A DNA stretch of 64,000 nt from Kribbella pratensis (GCF_004365355.1 NZ_SODP01000001.1:1061473-1125472); one strand, 5' to 3'. Shown: positions 18,384 to 27,457, counted from the stretch's first letter. Translations and numbers: made by a program. Notes: generated by a model from the sequence alone, not told the origin.

Positions 18384-18417
18384 AGGAGCGGCCCCCGAAA
18401 CCTGGGTGGCCGCTCCT
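18384..18417 (+). terminator. Hairpin terminator/processing site after rpsO
   Basis: A perfect 10-bp stem, arms AGGAGCGGCC (18384-18393) and GGCCGCTCCT (18408-18417), 14-nt loop, starting 8 nt after the rpsO stop. In other bacteria the rpsO-pnp spacer carries a partial terminator and an RNase III site; that parallel is inference. Confidence 0.65.
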
Positions 18418-18424
18418 GGCGTAT

Positions 18425-18452
18425 CCGCGCCCGGGTGAAATCCCGGTCGCGG
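18425..18452 (+). other. Hairpin in the pnp leader
   Basis: CCGCG-C-CCGGG (18425-18435) pairs with CCCGG-T-CGCGG (18442-18452) with one mismatch and a 6-nt TGAAAT loop. It is the second hairpin in the 246-bp rpsO-pnp spacer. PNPase leaders are often autoregulated through such stems; function here is inferred. Confidence 0.35.
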
Positions 18453-18622
18453 CACAACTGAATACAGACAAGACGTACGAGGCGACGCGAAGCGCGTAGC
18501 GGGAGGACGACCGGTCCTCGGTAGTGGCCTTCGGAACAACAGTTTCCGCGGGCCTCGATCGAAGACCGGCACCCCGGCAGCTCGCGCCTCGCAGTCGTCA
18601 CACTGTGAGAGAGGGGTATCCC

Positions 18623-20872
18623 GTGTCGGGATCCACAAGTGCGCCCATGGAGGGCGCCGAATTCGCTGAGGCCGTCATCGACAACGGCAGCTTCGGCACC
18701 CGCACCATCCGCTTCGAGACGGGCCGTCTGGCCCAGCAGGCCGCGGGCTCCGCGGCCGCCTACCTCGACGGCGACACGATGGTGCTGTCGGCCACCACGG
18801 CCAGCAAGAAGCCCAAGGACCAGTTCGACTTCTTCCCGTTGACGGTGGACGTCGAGGAGCGGATGTACGCCGCGGGTCGCATCCCCGGCTCGTTCTTCCG
18901 CCGCGAGGGCCGCCCGTCCGAAGAGGCGATCCTGACCTGCCGGCTGATCGACCGCCCGCTGCGGCCGTCGTTCGTGTCCGGCCTGCGTAACGAGATCCAG
19001 GTCGTCATCACGGTCCTGGCGCTCAACCCGGACAAGCTGTACGACGTGCTCGCGATCAACGCGGCCTCGATGTCGACCCAGCTGGCCGGCCTGCCGTTCT
19101 CCGGCCCGATCGGCGGCGTCCGCGTCGCGCTGATCGAGGGCCAGTGGGTGGCGTTCCCGACCCACACCGAGCTCGAGGACGCGGTCTTCGACATGGTGGT
19201 GGCCGGTCGCGTGACCGACTCCGGTGACGTCGCGATCATGATGGTCGAGGCCGAGTCGACCCCGGGCACCTTCGAGAAGGTCGCCTCCGGTGTGCAGGCG
19301 CCGACCGAGGAGATCGTCGCCGAGGGCCTCGAGGCCTCCAAGGCGTTCATCAAGACCCTGGTCGAGGCGCAGGCCGACCTGGCCGCGCGGGCCGCGAAGC
19401 CGACCGGCGAGTTCCCGGTCTTCCCGGACTACGCCGACGACGCGTTCGCCGCGGTCGAGGCCTCGGCGAGCGAGGAGCTCGCCCAGGCGCTGACCATCGC
19501 CGGCAAGCACGAGCGTGACGACGCCACCGACGCGGTCAAGGCCGCGACCGTGGACAAGCTGGCCGCCGACTTCGAGGGCCGCGAGAAGGAGCTGTCCGCA
19601 GCCTTCCGCTCGCTGACCAAGAAGCTGGTCCGGCAGCGCGTGCTGAAGGAGAAGGTCCGGATCGACGGCCGTGGGCTGACCGACATCCGGCCGCTCAAGG
19701 CGCAGGTGCGGGTGCTCCCGCGCGTGCACGGCTCGGCGCTGTTCGAGCGCGGCGAGACCCAGATCCTGGGTGTCACCACGCTGAACATGCTCCGGATGGA
19801 GCAGCAGCTGGACACGCTCTCCCCGGAGACCCGCAAGCGCTACATGCACAACTACAACTTCCCGCCGTACTCGACCGGTGAGACCGGCCGGGTGGGTTCG
19901 CCGAAGCGCCGCGAGATCGGTCACGGCGCGCTGGCCGAGCGGGCCCTGGTGCCGGTGCTGCCGTCGCGCGAGGACTTCCCGTACGCGCTGCGTCAGGTGT
20001 CCGAGGCGCTCGGCTCGAACGGCTCGACCTCGATGGGGTCGGTCTGCGCCTCGACGCTGTCGCTGCTGTCGGCCGGTGTGCCGCTGAAGGCGCCGGTCGC
20101 CGGTATCGCGATGGGCCTGATCTCGGGCGAGATCGACGGCGAGACGCAGTACGTCGCACTCACCGACATCCTGGGCGCGGAGGACGCGTTCGGCGACATG
20201 GACTTCAAGGTCGCCGGCACGAAGGACTTCGTCACCGCCCTGCAGCTGGACACCAAGCTGGACGGCATCCCGGCCAGCGTGCTGGCCGGTGCGCTGACCC
20301 AGGCCAAGGACGCCCGCCTGACGATCCTGGACGTGATGGCCAAGGCCATCGACGCGCCGGGTGAGATGAGCGAGTTCGCCCCGCGGGTCATCTCGGTGAA
20401 GGTCCCGGTCGACAAGATCGGCGAGGTCATCGGCCCGAAGGGCAAGATGATCAACCAGATCACCGAGGACACCGGCGCCGACATCTCGATCGAGGACGAC
20501 GGCACGGTGTACATCGGCGCGACCGACGGCCCGTCGGCCGAGGCAGCCCGGGCCGCGATCAACGCGATCGCGAACCCGACGATGCCGGAGAAGGGCGAGC
20601 GCTACCTGGGTACGGTCGTGAAGACGACCAACTTCGGTGCGTTCATCAGCCTGCTGCCGGGCAAGGACGGCCTGCTGCACATCAGCAAGCTGCGTCCGCT
20701 GGCCGGTGGCAAGCGGGTCGAGGCCGTCGAGGACGTGCTCTCGGTCGGCCAGAAGCTGCAGGTCGAGATCGCCGAGATCGACGACCGCGGCAAGCTCTCG
20801 CTGATCCCGGTCATCGAGGGTGAAGAAGGCAAGAAGGACGACGAGAAGAAGGCAGAGTCCGCGGCCGAGTGA
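18623..20872 (+). CDS. pnp: Polyribonucleotide nucleotidyltransferase (PNPase)
   Basis: 3'-5' phosphorolytic exoribonuclease. It has 749 residues from GTG 18623, which is 6 nt after GAGAGAGGGG; an ATG at 18647 ([10 protein letters not shown]) is the alternative. Two RNase PH domains flank an alpha-helical linker; the active second domain has [18 protein letters not shown] and [11 protein letters not shown]-terminal KH (~588-650, with GPKGKMI) and S1 (~660-735) domains follow, then a short Lys/Glu tail. Its stop overlaps the M16 peptidase start. Confidence 0.97.
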   Translation: MSGSTSAPMEGAEFAEAVIDNGSFGTRTIRFETGRLAQQAAGSAAAYLDGDTMVLSATTASKKPKDQFDFFPLTVDVEERMYAAGRIPGSFFRREGRPSEEAILTCRLIDRPLRPSFVSGLRNEIQVVITVLALNPDKLYDVLAINAASMSTQLAGLPFSGPIGGVRVALIEGQWVAFPTHTELEDAVFDMVVAGRVTDSGDVAIMMVEAESTPGTFEKVASGVQAPTEEIVAEGLEASKAFIKTLVEAQADLAARAAKPTGEFPVFPDYADDAFAAVEASASEELAQALTIAGKHERDDATDAVKAATVDKLAADFEGREKELSAAFRSLTKKLVRQRVLKEKVRIDGRGLTDIRPLKAQVRVLPRVHGSALFERGETQILGVTTLNMLRMEQQLDTLSPETRKRYMHNYNFPPYSTGETGRVGSPKRREIGHGALAERALVPVLPSREDFPYALRQVSEALGSNGSTSMGSVCASTLSLLSAGVPLKAPVAGIAMGLISGEIDGETQYVALTDILGAEDAFGDMDFKVAGTKDFVTALQLDTKLDGIPASVLAGALTQAKDARLTILDVMAKAIDAPGEMSEFAPRVISVKVPVDKIGEVIGPKGKMINQITEDTGADISIEDDGTVYIGATDGPSAEAARAAINAIANPTMPEKGERYLGTVVKTTNFGAFISLLPGKDGLLHISKLRPLAGGKRVEAVEDVLSVGQKLQVEIAEIDDRGKLSLIPVIEGEEGKKDDEKKAESAAE

Positions 20873-22182
20873 CTCGTGCAATCACCAGCACACTGCTGAG
20901 CCCGGAGGCGGGCGGTCCGGTCAAACGGACCGTCCTGCCCTCCGGGCTTCGTGTGCTCTCCCAATCCGTCCCAGGCTTCCGATCGGTGACGTTCGGGCTC
21001 TGGGTCGGCGTCGGCTCCCGGGACGAACCGGAACAGCTGGCCGGCGCCACACACTTCCTCGAGCACCTGCTGTTCAAGGGCACCGAGCGCCGCGACGCGC
21101 TGGAGATCTCCGCCGCGATCGATGCGGTCGGCGGTGAGATGAACGCCTTCACCGGCAAGGAATACACCTGCTACTACGCGCGGGTGCTCGACTCCGACCT
21201 GCCGCTCGCGGTCGACGTCATCTGCGACATGATCACCTCCGCCACGCTGACCCCCGCGGACGTGGAGAGCGAGCGCGACGTCATCGACGAAGAGATCGCG
21301 ATGCACGCCGACGAGACGTCGGACCACATCCACGACCTGTTCGCCGAGCAGTTGTGGGGCAAGTCCCCGCTCGGCCGTTCGATCACCGGTACGCCGGAAA
21401 CGCTCGCCGGTCTGTCCCGTCAGCAGATCGTCGGCTGGTACCGGCGCCGCTACAAGCCGTCCAACATCGTCGTCTCGGTGGCCGGTAACGTCGATCACGC
21501 CGAGGTCGTTCGCCTGGTCCGCAAGGCGTTCGAGCGTCACTGGGTCACCGCGGAGGCCGAACCCGTCGCCGTACGGCGTGCTCCCGGCAAGCGCGTCCCG
21601 ACGTACGGCGGTGTGCGGGTGCACCACCGCGATGTCGAGCAGGCACATCTGGTGCTCGGCATGCCCGGCCTGGTCCGGAGCGACGAGCGCCGCTACATCG
21701 CCGGCGTCCTGCACGGGATCGTCGGCGGCGGGATGTCGTCGCGGCTCTTCCAGGAAGTGCGGGAGAAGCGCGGCCTGGCGTACTCGGTGTTCACGTTCGG
21801 CTCGGCGTACGCCGACTCAGGCATGGTCGGCGTGTACGCCGGTTGCCTGCCGAAGAAGGCCCCCGAAGTACTCGACGTGATCCGCGCCGAGCTCGAGTCG
21901 ATTGCCAGCGGCAACATCACGCCGGACGAACTGCTCCGCGGCAAGGGCCAGATGCGCGGCTCGGTCGTGATGGGCCTCGAGGACACCGGCGCCAAGATGA
22001 CCCGCATCGCCAAGGCCGAGCTGGTCTACGGCGAGCTCCCGACGGTCGACGAGATCCTGCACCGGATCGACTCGGTCACCCTCGACGACGTCACCGCACT
22101 GGCTGCCGAGCTCTACGCCGGCACACCCGCCCTAACCGTCATGGGCCCGTTCGACGAGGACACCACCGCCTTCACCGTGTAG
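20869..22182 (+). CDS. M16-family zinc metallopeptidase (PepR/YmxG-like)
   Basis: A 437-residue processing-peptidase-like protein. The inverted zinc motif HFLEH is H62-x-x-E65-H66 and the third ligand lies in DVIDEEIAM (E141/E142). The inactive C-terminal half-domain has the R/Y pair region ([11 protein letters not shown]). It starts at GTG 20869 inside the pnp stop (GTGA), an adjacency conserved in gram-positive bacteria. Its substrate is unknown. Confidence 0.92.
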   Translation: MTRAITSTLLSPEAGGPVKRTVLPSGLRVLSQSVPGFRSVTFGLWVGVGSRDEPEQLAGATHFLEHLLFKGTERRDALEISAAIDAVGGEMNAFTGKEYTCYYARVLDSDLPLAVDVICDMITSATLTPADVESERDVIDEEIAMHADETSDHIHDLFAEQLWGKSPLGRSITGTPETLAGLSRQQIVGWYRRRYKPSNIVVSVAGNVDHAEVVRLVRKAFERHWVTAEAEPVAVRRAPGKRVPTYGGVRVHHRDVEQAHLVLGMPGLVRSDERRYIAGVLHGIVGGGMSSRLFQEVREKRGLAYSVFTFGSAYADSGMVGVYAGCLPKKAPEVLDVIRAELESIASGNITPDELLRGKGQMRGSVVMGLEDTGAKMTRIAKAELVYGELPTVDEILHRIDSVTLDDVTALAAELYAGTPALTVMGPFDEDTTAFTV

Positions 22183-22233
22183 CTCTCTGGTGGCAGACTG
22201 ACAACTGGCCTGGGGGAGGCTTGGGGGCAGGTC

Positions 22234-23592
22234 ATGGGCACGGTCGAGGACTTCCGGGGTGAGCTGATTCAGCCCGGCGATCCGTCGTACGACGAGTATC
22301 GCAAGGTGTGGAACGGGTCGATCGATCGTCGGCCCGGGGTGATCGCACGCTGTACAGGGGTCGCCGATATCCGAAGTGCGCTCGCGTACGCCCGTCGTAC
22401 CGGCGGGCCGGTCGCGGTGCGTGGGGGCGGGCACAGCTTCCCGGGCCACTCGACCTGTGACGGCGGGATCGTGCTGGATCTCAGCCTGCTCAAGGGGATC
22501 CGGGTCGATCCGGTACGTCGTACCGCTCGCGCGCAGGCCGGCGTACTGCTGGGGGAGCTCGATCGCGAGACGCAGGAGTACGGACTGGCGACGCCGGCCG
22601 GGATCGTCACGCATACGGGGCTTGCCGGACTGACCCTCGGCGGCGGGATCGGCTGGCTGATGCGCAAGTACGGGCTGACGATCGACAACCTGCTGTCGGT
22701 CGACGTCGTCACGGCTGAGGGGGAACTGCTGACGGCGAGTGCGGACACCAACGCCGAGCTGTTCTGGGGAATCCGGGGTGGTGGCGGGAACTTCGGCGTG
22801 GTCACCGAGTTCGAGTTCCAGCTACATCCCGTCGGCCCGACGGTGTACGCCGGAATCGTCGCCTGGCCGATGGAGCAGTCTCCGGAGGTCCTGCGTTTCT
22901 ATCGCGACTGGATCGCTGACGTTCCGGACGAGCTGACCACCGCGGTGGTGCACCGGTGTCTGCCTTCGCTGCCGACGATCCCGTCCGAACTGCACGCCCG
23001 GCCGGCAGTGGTCGTGGTCGTGAGCTACTCGGGTTCGGTCGAGAACGGTGAGCGGGTGGTTGCACCGCTGAAGGCGTTCGCGCCGCCCATGCTGGATCTC
23101 TGCACGCCGCGGCCGTTCCTCAGCCTGCAGTCGATGCTCGACCCGACCTTCCCGCACGGCCGCTGGTACTACACCCGCGCGTGCGACGTCGACGAGCTGA
23201 CCGACGAGGTGATCGACATCGCGGTCGAGCGGGGGCTCGCGATCGATTCGCCGTACTCGCTGTTCCCGATCTTCCACCTCGGCGGCGCGATCGCGCGGAT
23301 GGACCCGGACAGTACGGCGTACGGCGGTCGCTCGCACGGGCACGCGTTCAACTTCGTTGGGGCGACCCTCGGTCCGGACGGGTTCGACGCGCAGCGCGAA
23401 TGGGTCCGGGAGTCGTCCCGGGCGCTGGAACCTCATCAGGCCGGCGTGTACGTCAACTTCCTGACCGACGAGGGCAGCGACCGGATCCGGGCGGCGTACG
23501 GCGCGACGACATACGACCGGCTGCAGGCGCTCAAGCAGAAGTACGATCCTGGGAACCTGTTCCACCTGAACCAGAACATTCCGCCGAACTGA
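22234..23592 (+). CDS. FAD-linked oxidoreductase, berberine-bridge-enzyme type
   Basis: 452 residues of the vanillyl-alcohol-oxidase fold. The FAD domain has VRGGGHSFPGHS, where H67 is the likely covalent attachment, and GLTLGGGIGWLMRKYGLT. The second attachment cysteine of bicovalent enzymes is replaced (GIVTHTG), so single covalent flavin is expected. The C-terminal BBE domain ends YDPGNLFHLNQNI, with the Asn-Pro-Asn-type closing motif. The last 62 bases overlap the convergent P450 gene. Substrate unknown; it may belong with the P450. Confidence 0.9.
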   Translation: MGTVEDFRGELIQPGDPSYDEYRKVWNGSIDRRPGVIARCTGVADIRSALAYARRTGGPVAVRGGGHSFPGHSTCDGGIVLDLSLLKGIRVDPVRRTARAQAGVLLGELDRETQEYGLATPAGIVTHTGLAGLTLGGGIGWLMRKYGLTIDNLLSVDVVTAEGELLTASADTNAELFWGIRGGGGNFGVVTEFEFQLHPVGPTVYAGIVAWPMEQSPEVLRFYRDWIADVPDELTTAVVHRCLPSLPTIPSELHARPAVVVVVSYSGSVENGERVVAPLKAFAPPMLDLCTPRPFLSLQSMLDPTFPHGRWYYTRACDVDELTDEVIDIAVERGLAIDSPYSLFPIFHLGGAIARMDPDSTAYGGRSHGHAFNFVGATLGPDGFDAQREWVRESSRALEPHQAGVYVNFLTDEGSDRIRAAYGATTYDRLQALKQKYDPGNLFHLNQNIPPN

Positions 23593-24712
23593 GCCGGACC
23601 GGCAGTGTTTGGTAGCCGCGGAGGACGAGCCGGTCGCGGCGGGTGGCTGGTCCGGCCGCGGAAATTGTCGGGAAGCGGTCGAGCAGGCGAGCGAAGGCCA
23701 CCTTCGCTTCGAGGCGAGCCAGGCTGTTGCCCAGGCAGATGTGCGCGCCGGCGCCGAAGCTCAGTGGTTTGTTGTCGGCGCGCGCCGGATCGAAGCGATC
23801 GGGCTGCGGGAAGCGGACCGGATCACGGTTCGCGGCGCCGAGCAGCAGGATGAGATCGCTGCCCGCGGGCATCGGGATGCCGCCGGCCGACAGTCCGTCC
23901 GCGCGGGCGATGCGGGTCGTGACCTGCACGGGGGAGTCGTAGCGGAGTACCTCCTCGACGAAGGCGGCGGGGTCTGAGCCGAGTTCCGGCTGGTCGAGCA
24001 GGATCGCCAGGCCGTTGCCGAGCAGGTCGGTGGTGGTTTCGAAGCCGGCGACGAGCAGCAGGATCAGGTTGGCGAGCAGTTCCTCGTCGGACAGCCGCCC
24101 GTCGCCCGCGTCTCGGGCGGCGAGGAGCGCGCTGACCAGACTGTCGGGCGCGGGGTCGCGGATGAGCCGGACGAAGTACTCACCCAGCTCACGCGCCGCC
24201 GCGTCCGCCGCCTCGTCCGACGAGTCGGTGAGCTCCAGCGCCGCGGTCAGGTCGGACGCGAGCGGGCGGAAGCGATCCCGCTCGGAGGTCGGTACGCCGA
24301 GCAGCTCGCAGATGACCGTGACCGGCAACTGGAAGGCGAACCGGTCCATGAAGTCCACCTCGGCCGGGAGACCGTCGAGCAGGTCGTCGACCGCGCTCTC
24401 GATCGCCGGCTGCAGAGCCGCGACGCGCCGGGGGGTGAAGACCTGCGAGATCAGCGACCGCATCCGCCCGTGATCCGGAGGGTTCGCCCGCAGGATCGAT
24501 CGCTGCATCAACTCCAGCGCCGGTTGGCTCGACGGATCGGTCCGGATCCCGAAGCCCGGGTTCCGCAGTACTTCGTTGACCGCCGCGTAGCCGACGATCA
24601 CGAAGACGGTGTCGGCGATCGGCAGCACCGGACCGAGACGATGCGCCTCGGCGTACAAGGGGAACGGATCGGCCCGGCCGGCCGGTGACAGCAGGGACTC
24701 GATGAGGTTCAT
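23531..24712 (-). CDS. Cytochrome P450
   Basis: 393 residues, a soluble bacterial P450 (CYP107-like by general look). The I-helix oxygen-binding motif AGFETTT is at 222-228, the K-helix ExxR is E254-R257, HGRMR at 81-85 contacts heme, and the heme-ligand loop FGAGAHICLG gives Cys326. It needs ferredoxin and reductase partners that are not next to it. The ATG overlaps the stop of the membrane gene upstream (ATGA, 24709-24712). The pair appears controlled by the divergent TetR. Confidence 0.96.
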   Translation of the reverse strand: MNLIESLLSPAGRADPFPLYAEAHRLGPVLPIADTVFVIVGYAAVNEVLRNPGFGIRTDPSSQPALELMQRSILRANPPDHGRMRSLISQVFTPRRVAALQPAIESAVDDLLDGLPAEVDFMDRFAFQLPVTVICELLGVPTSERDRFRPLASDLTAALELTDSSDEAADAAARELGEYFVRLIRDPAPDSLVSALLAARDAGDGRLSDEELLANLILLLVAGFETTTDLLGNGLAILLDQPELGSDPAAFVEEVLRYDSPVQVTTRIARADGLSAGGIPMPAGSDLILLLGAANRDPVRFPQPDRFDPARADNKPLSFGAGAHICLGNSLARLEAKVAFARLLDRFPTISAAGPATRRDRLVLRGYQTLPVRLSSAECSGSGGTGSQDRTSA

Positions 24713-25341
24713 GCCCGCCGCCCGAGCAGGATGTAGCCGACGGCGTACACGGTCGCGCCGGCAACCTCGAAAATCTGGATCAGGCCGAACTTCGGACCCG
24801 CGGTGAAGATGAAAAGACCGCCGATCGTGTAGGCGAGGGCCCCGGCACCCAGCAGCAGGCCGACCAGCCGTAGCCGCTTCCGCAGGGTCCAGCCCAGCCA
24901 GAGATAGCTCAGCGGGAAGACGAGCAGCGCCGGGAAGACGATCAGCGCCGCAGGTGTGTCGAGATCCGCGGGTTCGTGCACCATGCTCGGCGCGTACTCC
25001 GCCCGCACCGGGTTGTGCGAGCCGTCGAAGATGATCAGCGCGAACCAGAGCAGCGTGCCGACCAACGCGGCGTACCAGGCACCGAGATCGCGCCGGCGGC
25101 CGATTTGGTTGCCCAGCGCAAGCATGCTGGCCAGGCAGACGATCTGCAGCGCCAGGCCGGCCGCCTGGATGTCGTGCGTCAGCCCGTACCGCTCGCCGAC
25201 GTTCGCGATGCTCCAGCCGTCGCGGGCCGGGTGCAGCAGCGTCCCGAGCCAGAACACCGGCCCGCCGATGAACGCGGTCAGTCGTGCGGTGGTGTGGAGT
25301 TGCCGACGCAGGCCGGTCGGCGCCGGAAGGGTCTCGGTCAT
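24709..25341 (-). CDS. Membrane protein of unknown function, six to seven helices
   Basis: 210 residues from ATG 25339-25341, which has GGAG 5 nt upstream (a GTG one codon earlier has poorer spacing). About six hydrophobic helices are separated by short loops; an extracytoplasmic HPARDGWS and a DGSHNPVRAEYAP loop are the polar parts. I do not recognise the family with certainty; it resembles small DUF-type integral membrane proteins. It is the first gene of an operon with the P450 and is read from the operator region at 25356-25400. Confidence 0.7.
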   Translation of the reverse strand: MTETLPAPTGLRRQLHTTARLTAFIGGPVFWLGTLLHPARDGWSIANVGERYGLTHDIQAAGLALQIVCLASMLALGNQIGRRRDLGAWYAALVGTLLWFALIIFDGSHNPVRAEYAPSMVHEPADLDTPAALIVFPALLVFPLSYLWLGWTLRKRLRLVGLLLGAGALAYTIGGLFIFTAGPKFGLIQIFEVAGATVYAVGYILLGRRA

Positions 25342-25355
25342 CACTGCTCCGATTT

Positions 25356-25376
25356 CACTAGAGTATTGCTCTAGCG
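25356..25376. promoter_or_regulatory. Operator 1 for TetR regulator
   Basis: A 21-bp palindrome: CACTAGAG, 5-nt spacer TATTG, CTCTAGCG. It covers TACTCT (25360-25365 on the minus strand), a candidate -10 of the membrane-protein/P450 operon. Its centre is 24 bp from that of operator 2. Confidence 0.7.
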
Positions 25377-25379
25377 AAT

Positions 25380-25400
25380 CACTAGTGCCTCACTCTAGTC
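25380..25400. promoter_or_regulatory. Operator 2 for TetR regulator
   Basis: A second 21-bp palindrome of the same design: CACTAGTG, spacer CCTCA, CTCTAGTC. It covers the -35 and spacer of the tetR promoter (TAACCT -10 at 25407-25412), so the regulator probably represses itself. Confidence 0.7.
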
Positions 25401-25406
25401 AACTGG

Positions 25407-25412
25407 TAACCT
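25407..25412 (+). promoter_or_regulatory. Candidate -10 box (TAACCT) of tetR-type gene, leaderless
   Basis: TAACCT ends 6 nt before the ATG at 25419, with operator 2 just upstream. Confidence 0.5.
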
Positions 25413-25418
25413 GGCGGC

Positions 25419-26036
25419 ATGAGCGTGAGAGCGGAGAAAGCGCAGGCCAACCGGCAGCGGATGCGGGCGGCAGCGCAGACCCTGTTCACCAGCCGGGGGT
25501 ACTCCGCGACGTCGATGCAGGCGATCGCCGACGAGGCCGGAATGGCCGTGCAGACGCTGTACTTCACCTTCCGCACCAAGCGCGCCCTGCTCAGCGAGCT
25601 GCTCGACGTCGCGATCGCCGGCGACGACGAGCCGGTGCCGACGTTGGAACGGCCCCGGGTGCTCGCCGCCATCGACAATCCCGATCCGGTGGCGCAGTTG
25701 CGGGAGCTGGCGGGGATCGCCCGCGCGATCTACGAGCGGGTCGCACCCGTCCTCCAGGTCGTCGCGCATGCCGCACCGGGCGACCCCGAGATCCACGAGC
25801 TATGGATGACCAACAACGCCCAGCGCGCCGTCGTGATGGACCGCTTCATCACCGCCCTCGCCGCCAAGACACCGTTACGCGACGGCCTCGACACTGCGAT
25901 GGCCACCGACATCGCCCTCGCCCTACAGAGCCCGGAGATGTACCAGTTCTTCACCACACGCCGCGGCTGGTCACCCACCCGCTGGGAACACTGGACCGCG
26001 GACGCGCTCGTGACACAACTCCTCCCACCCCACTAG
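25419..26036 (+). CDS. TetR/AcrR-family transcriptional regulator
   Basis: 205 residues. The N-terminal HTH is clear: RMRAAAQTLFTSRGYSATSM, then QAIADEAGMAVQTLYFTFRTKRALL (~13-58). The C-terminal ligand domain is divergent. The gene is divergent from the membrane-protein/P450 operon, and two 8-5-8 palindromes fill the 74-bp gap, so local and autogenous repression is the simplest reading. The inducer is unknown, perhaps a P450 substrate. Confidence 0.93.
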   Translation: MSVRAEKAQANRQRMRAAAQTLFTSRGYSATSMQAIADEAGMAVQTLYFTFRTKRALLSELLDVAIAGDDEPVPTLERPRVLAAIDNPDPVAQLRELAGIARAIYERVAPVLQVVAHAAPGDPEIHELWMTNNAQRAVVMDRFITALAAKTPLRDGLDTAMATDIALALQSPEMYQFFTTRRGWSPTRWEHWTADALVTQLLPPH

Positions 26037-26194
26037 CGCCGCCCCAAGCAATCCGGGTCGTCCCCCGCCACCCCGGGCCTCGCGCCGTAACCCGCCGCCC
26101 TGCCGCCCGCGGCCTCGCGCCGTAACCGCCCCCCGCTGCCCGGGGCCTCCGGCTTTGACCCGCCGCCCCGTTTGCCCGGGTTCGTACTGGCGCG

Positions 26195-26280
26195 TCTCAG
26201 GGGTCAACCCTCGAGCTGGTCGGTTATCCCTGCTGTATGCCAGGGGCCAACCGACCGTCTCAGGGGTCAACCCCCGAGCG
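26195..26280. repeat. GGGGTCAACCC hairpin repeats, locus A (two motifs plus variant)
   Basis: Two copies of GTCTCAGGGGTCAACCC (from 26195 and from 26257) flank a shorter AGGGGCCAACCG variant (from ~26242). The second reads CTCAGGGG-TCAA-CCCCCGAG, an imperfect 8-bp stem with a TCAA loop. The same three-part order (motif, GGGGCCAACCG, motif) appears in each unit upstream of argG at 48910-49455. Confidence 0.7.
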
Positions 26281-26301
26281 GTTCAAGCGTCCAGTGCGGC
26301 C

Positions 26302-26361
26302 GCCGCCCAGGCCCGCGCCGCCCAGGCCGGCGCCGCCCAGGCCGGCGCCGCCCAGGTCTGG
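26302..26361. repeat. 15-bp GC-rich tandem array, locus A
   Basis: Three full copies and a partial fourth of GCCGCCCAGGCCSGC (26302-26316, 26317-26331, 26332-26346, then partial). It directly follows the hairpin motifs, as a 9-bp GCC-rich array does at locus B. Confidence 0.75.
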
Positions 26362-26609
26362 TCGCTGGTGTGGTGTGGCGAGTTGGTGGTGACTGCGTGT
26401 GGAGTGGTGGGGGTGGAGTGGTGCGAGTGGGGGTGGTGTCTGCAGCTCGACAGGACGTGTTCGGGGGTGGGGGCTGGATTCAGGTGTGCGTGGGCGGACG
26501 CTGGTCGGCAGCGTAGGTATACGTCCAGTCGAGCTGCAGGTGAAACCCGTCTGCGATCGCCGGGCTGGGGCGAGCAGGCACCGCATCGCGTCGTCCGACC
26601 TAACCGGCC

Positions 26610-26632
26610 GTCTCGGGGGTCAACCCCTGAGC
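26610..26632. repeat. Isolated GGGGTCAACCC hairpin motif, locus A
   Basis: CTCGGGGG-TCAA-CCCCTGAG (within 26610-26632) forms an 8-bp stem with one G-T pair and a TCAA loop. It is flanked by AACCGGCC upstream and GCGG downstream, like the other family members. Confidence 0.65.
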
Positions 26633-26904
26633 GGTTCGGCGACCCACCCCGGGCTGGCGCGGCCTAGGTTTGGCCTGGACTGGTACTAGCGTGGGTCGGT
26701 ACGCGTCCCACATGATCTGCCACTGGATCCCAGCTGAACGGGCGGCGCTCGATTCAGGGATGACACGCATCTGACGGCTGAGGTGAGCGGCGCCGGTCAC
26801 CCGGCGCGGCTCCGGCCTGTCTGCGTGAAAGAGGATCCTCGTGCTAGATGCGTTCCGTACTGCCCGCGATTCGTTGCTCGATGCCGTCCGGGTCCCTCCC
26901 GGAT

Positions 26905-27457
26905 GGCTGACGTCGTACTCGATGTGACCGACAGGCGATTCGTACGTAGCGTGCCGCCTGCCGCCCGACAGCTCGTGCTCCCGCAGGTCGAGTCGCTTGC
27001 CCTCGAGCATGTCAGCTTCAGGTACGGCGATGTGCCCGTGCTGCGCGACCTCTGCATCGAGGCGCCCTGGCGAAGTCGTCGCGCTGGTCGGCGTGAACGG
27101 CGCGGGGAAGGCGACCGCGACGAACCTGACCAAGGCGAGGCGGCTCGCCGGCACTGGGATCTCTGGGGTCAATGGCAACGACTTGCGCTGGCGCGGATCC
27201 GGCTGCGGGGCGCCGGGGTCTGGATCCTTGACGAACCCACGTCGGCGATCGATGCGGAAGCGGAGCGCGAGATCTTCGCGGAGCTCCGGCGTACCAAGGA
27301 AGAACGCGTCACGATCGTGGTCTCGCACCGCGCGTGGACGCTTCGTGAGATGGATCGCATCTACGTGATCGACGGCGGCGCGGTGGTGCAGGAAGGAACC
27401 TACCCCGAATTGATGGCTCGGCAAACCGGCCGGTTCGCTCGGTTGTTCGCGGCCTAG
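26905..27457 (+). pseudogene. Decayed ABC-exporter ATPase remnant
   Basis: Pieces of one ABC ATPase lie in two frames. One frame gives VESLALEHVSFRYGDVPVLRDL, then the Walker A region (GEVVALVGVNGAGKATATNL, with K-A in place of K-S/T) is in another frame, and the first frame resumes with GQWQRLALARIRLRGAGVWILDEPTSAIDAEAE (quoted as the Walker B region, ~27165-27265). The Q-loop and most of the ABC signature (LSGGQ) are lost between them, so there is also an internal deletion. The end (VVSHRAWTLREMDRIYVIDGG) looks like a multidrug/peptide exporter C terminus. It cannot make a working ATPase. Confidence 0.8.

Larger units (their letters stand above)
26037..26904. other. Gene-poor region with repeats
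   Basis: Nearly 870 bp without a convincing gene. It contains a direct repeat GGCCTCGCGCCGTAACC (near 26077 and 26111), three GGGGTCAACCC hairpin motifs, a 15-bp tandem array and a G/T-rich tract (~26355-26475). Open frames here have no recognisable domain and strongly skewed composition. A 28-codon frame from GTG 26841 with an AGAGG upstream is possible but unsupported. Confidence 0.6.

Noticed and set aside
18107..20881. Open frame of over 900 codons antisense to rpsO and pnp
   Set aside because: pnp and rpsO are certain; the antisense frame shows only complement-derived codon bias.
26155..26667. Open frames in the gene-poor region
   Set aside because: They change composition at each repeat, lack ribosome sites and domains, and overlap non-coding repeat motifs on both strands.
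26841..26927. 28-codon ORF with an AGAGG upstream
   Set aside because: The start context is good but there is no family, no neighbour that would use a short peptide and it lies beside a pseudogene; left as a note only.
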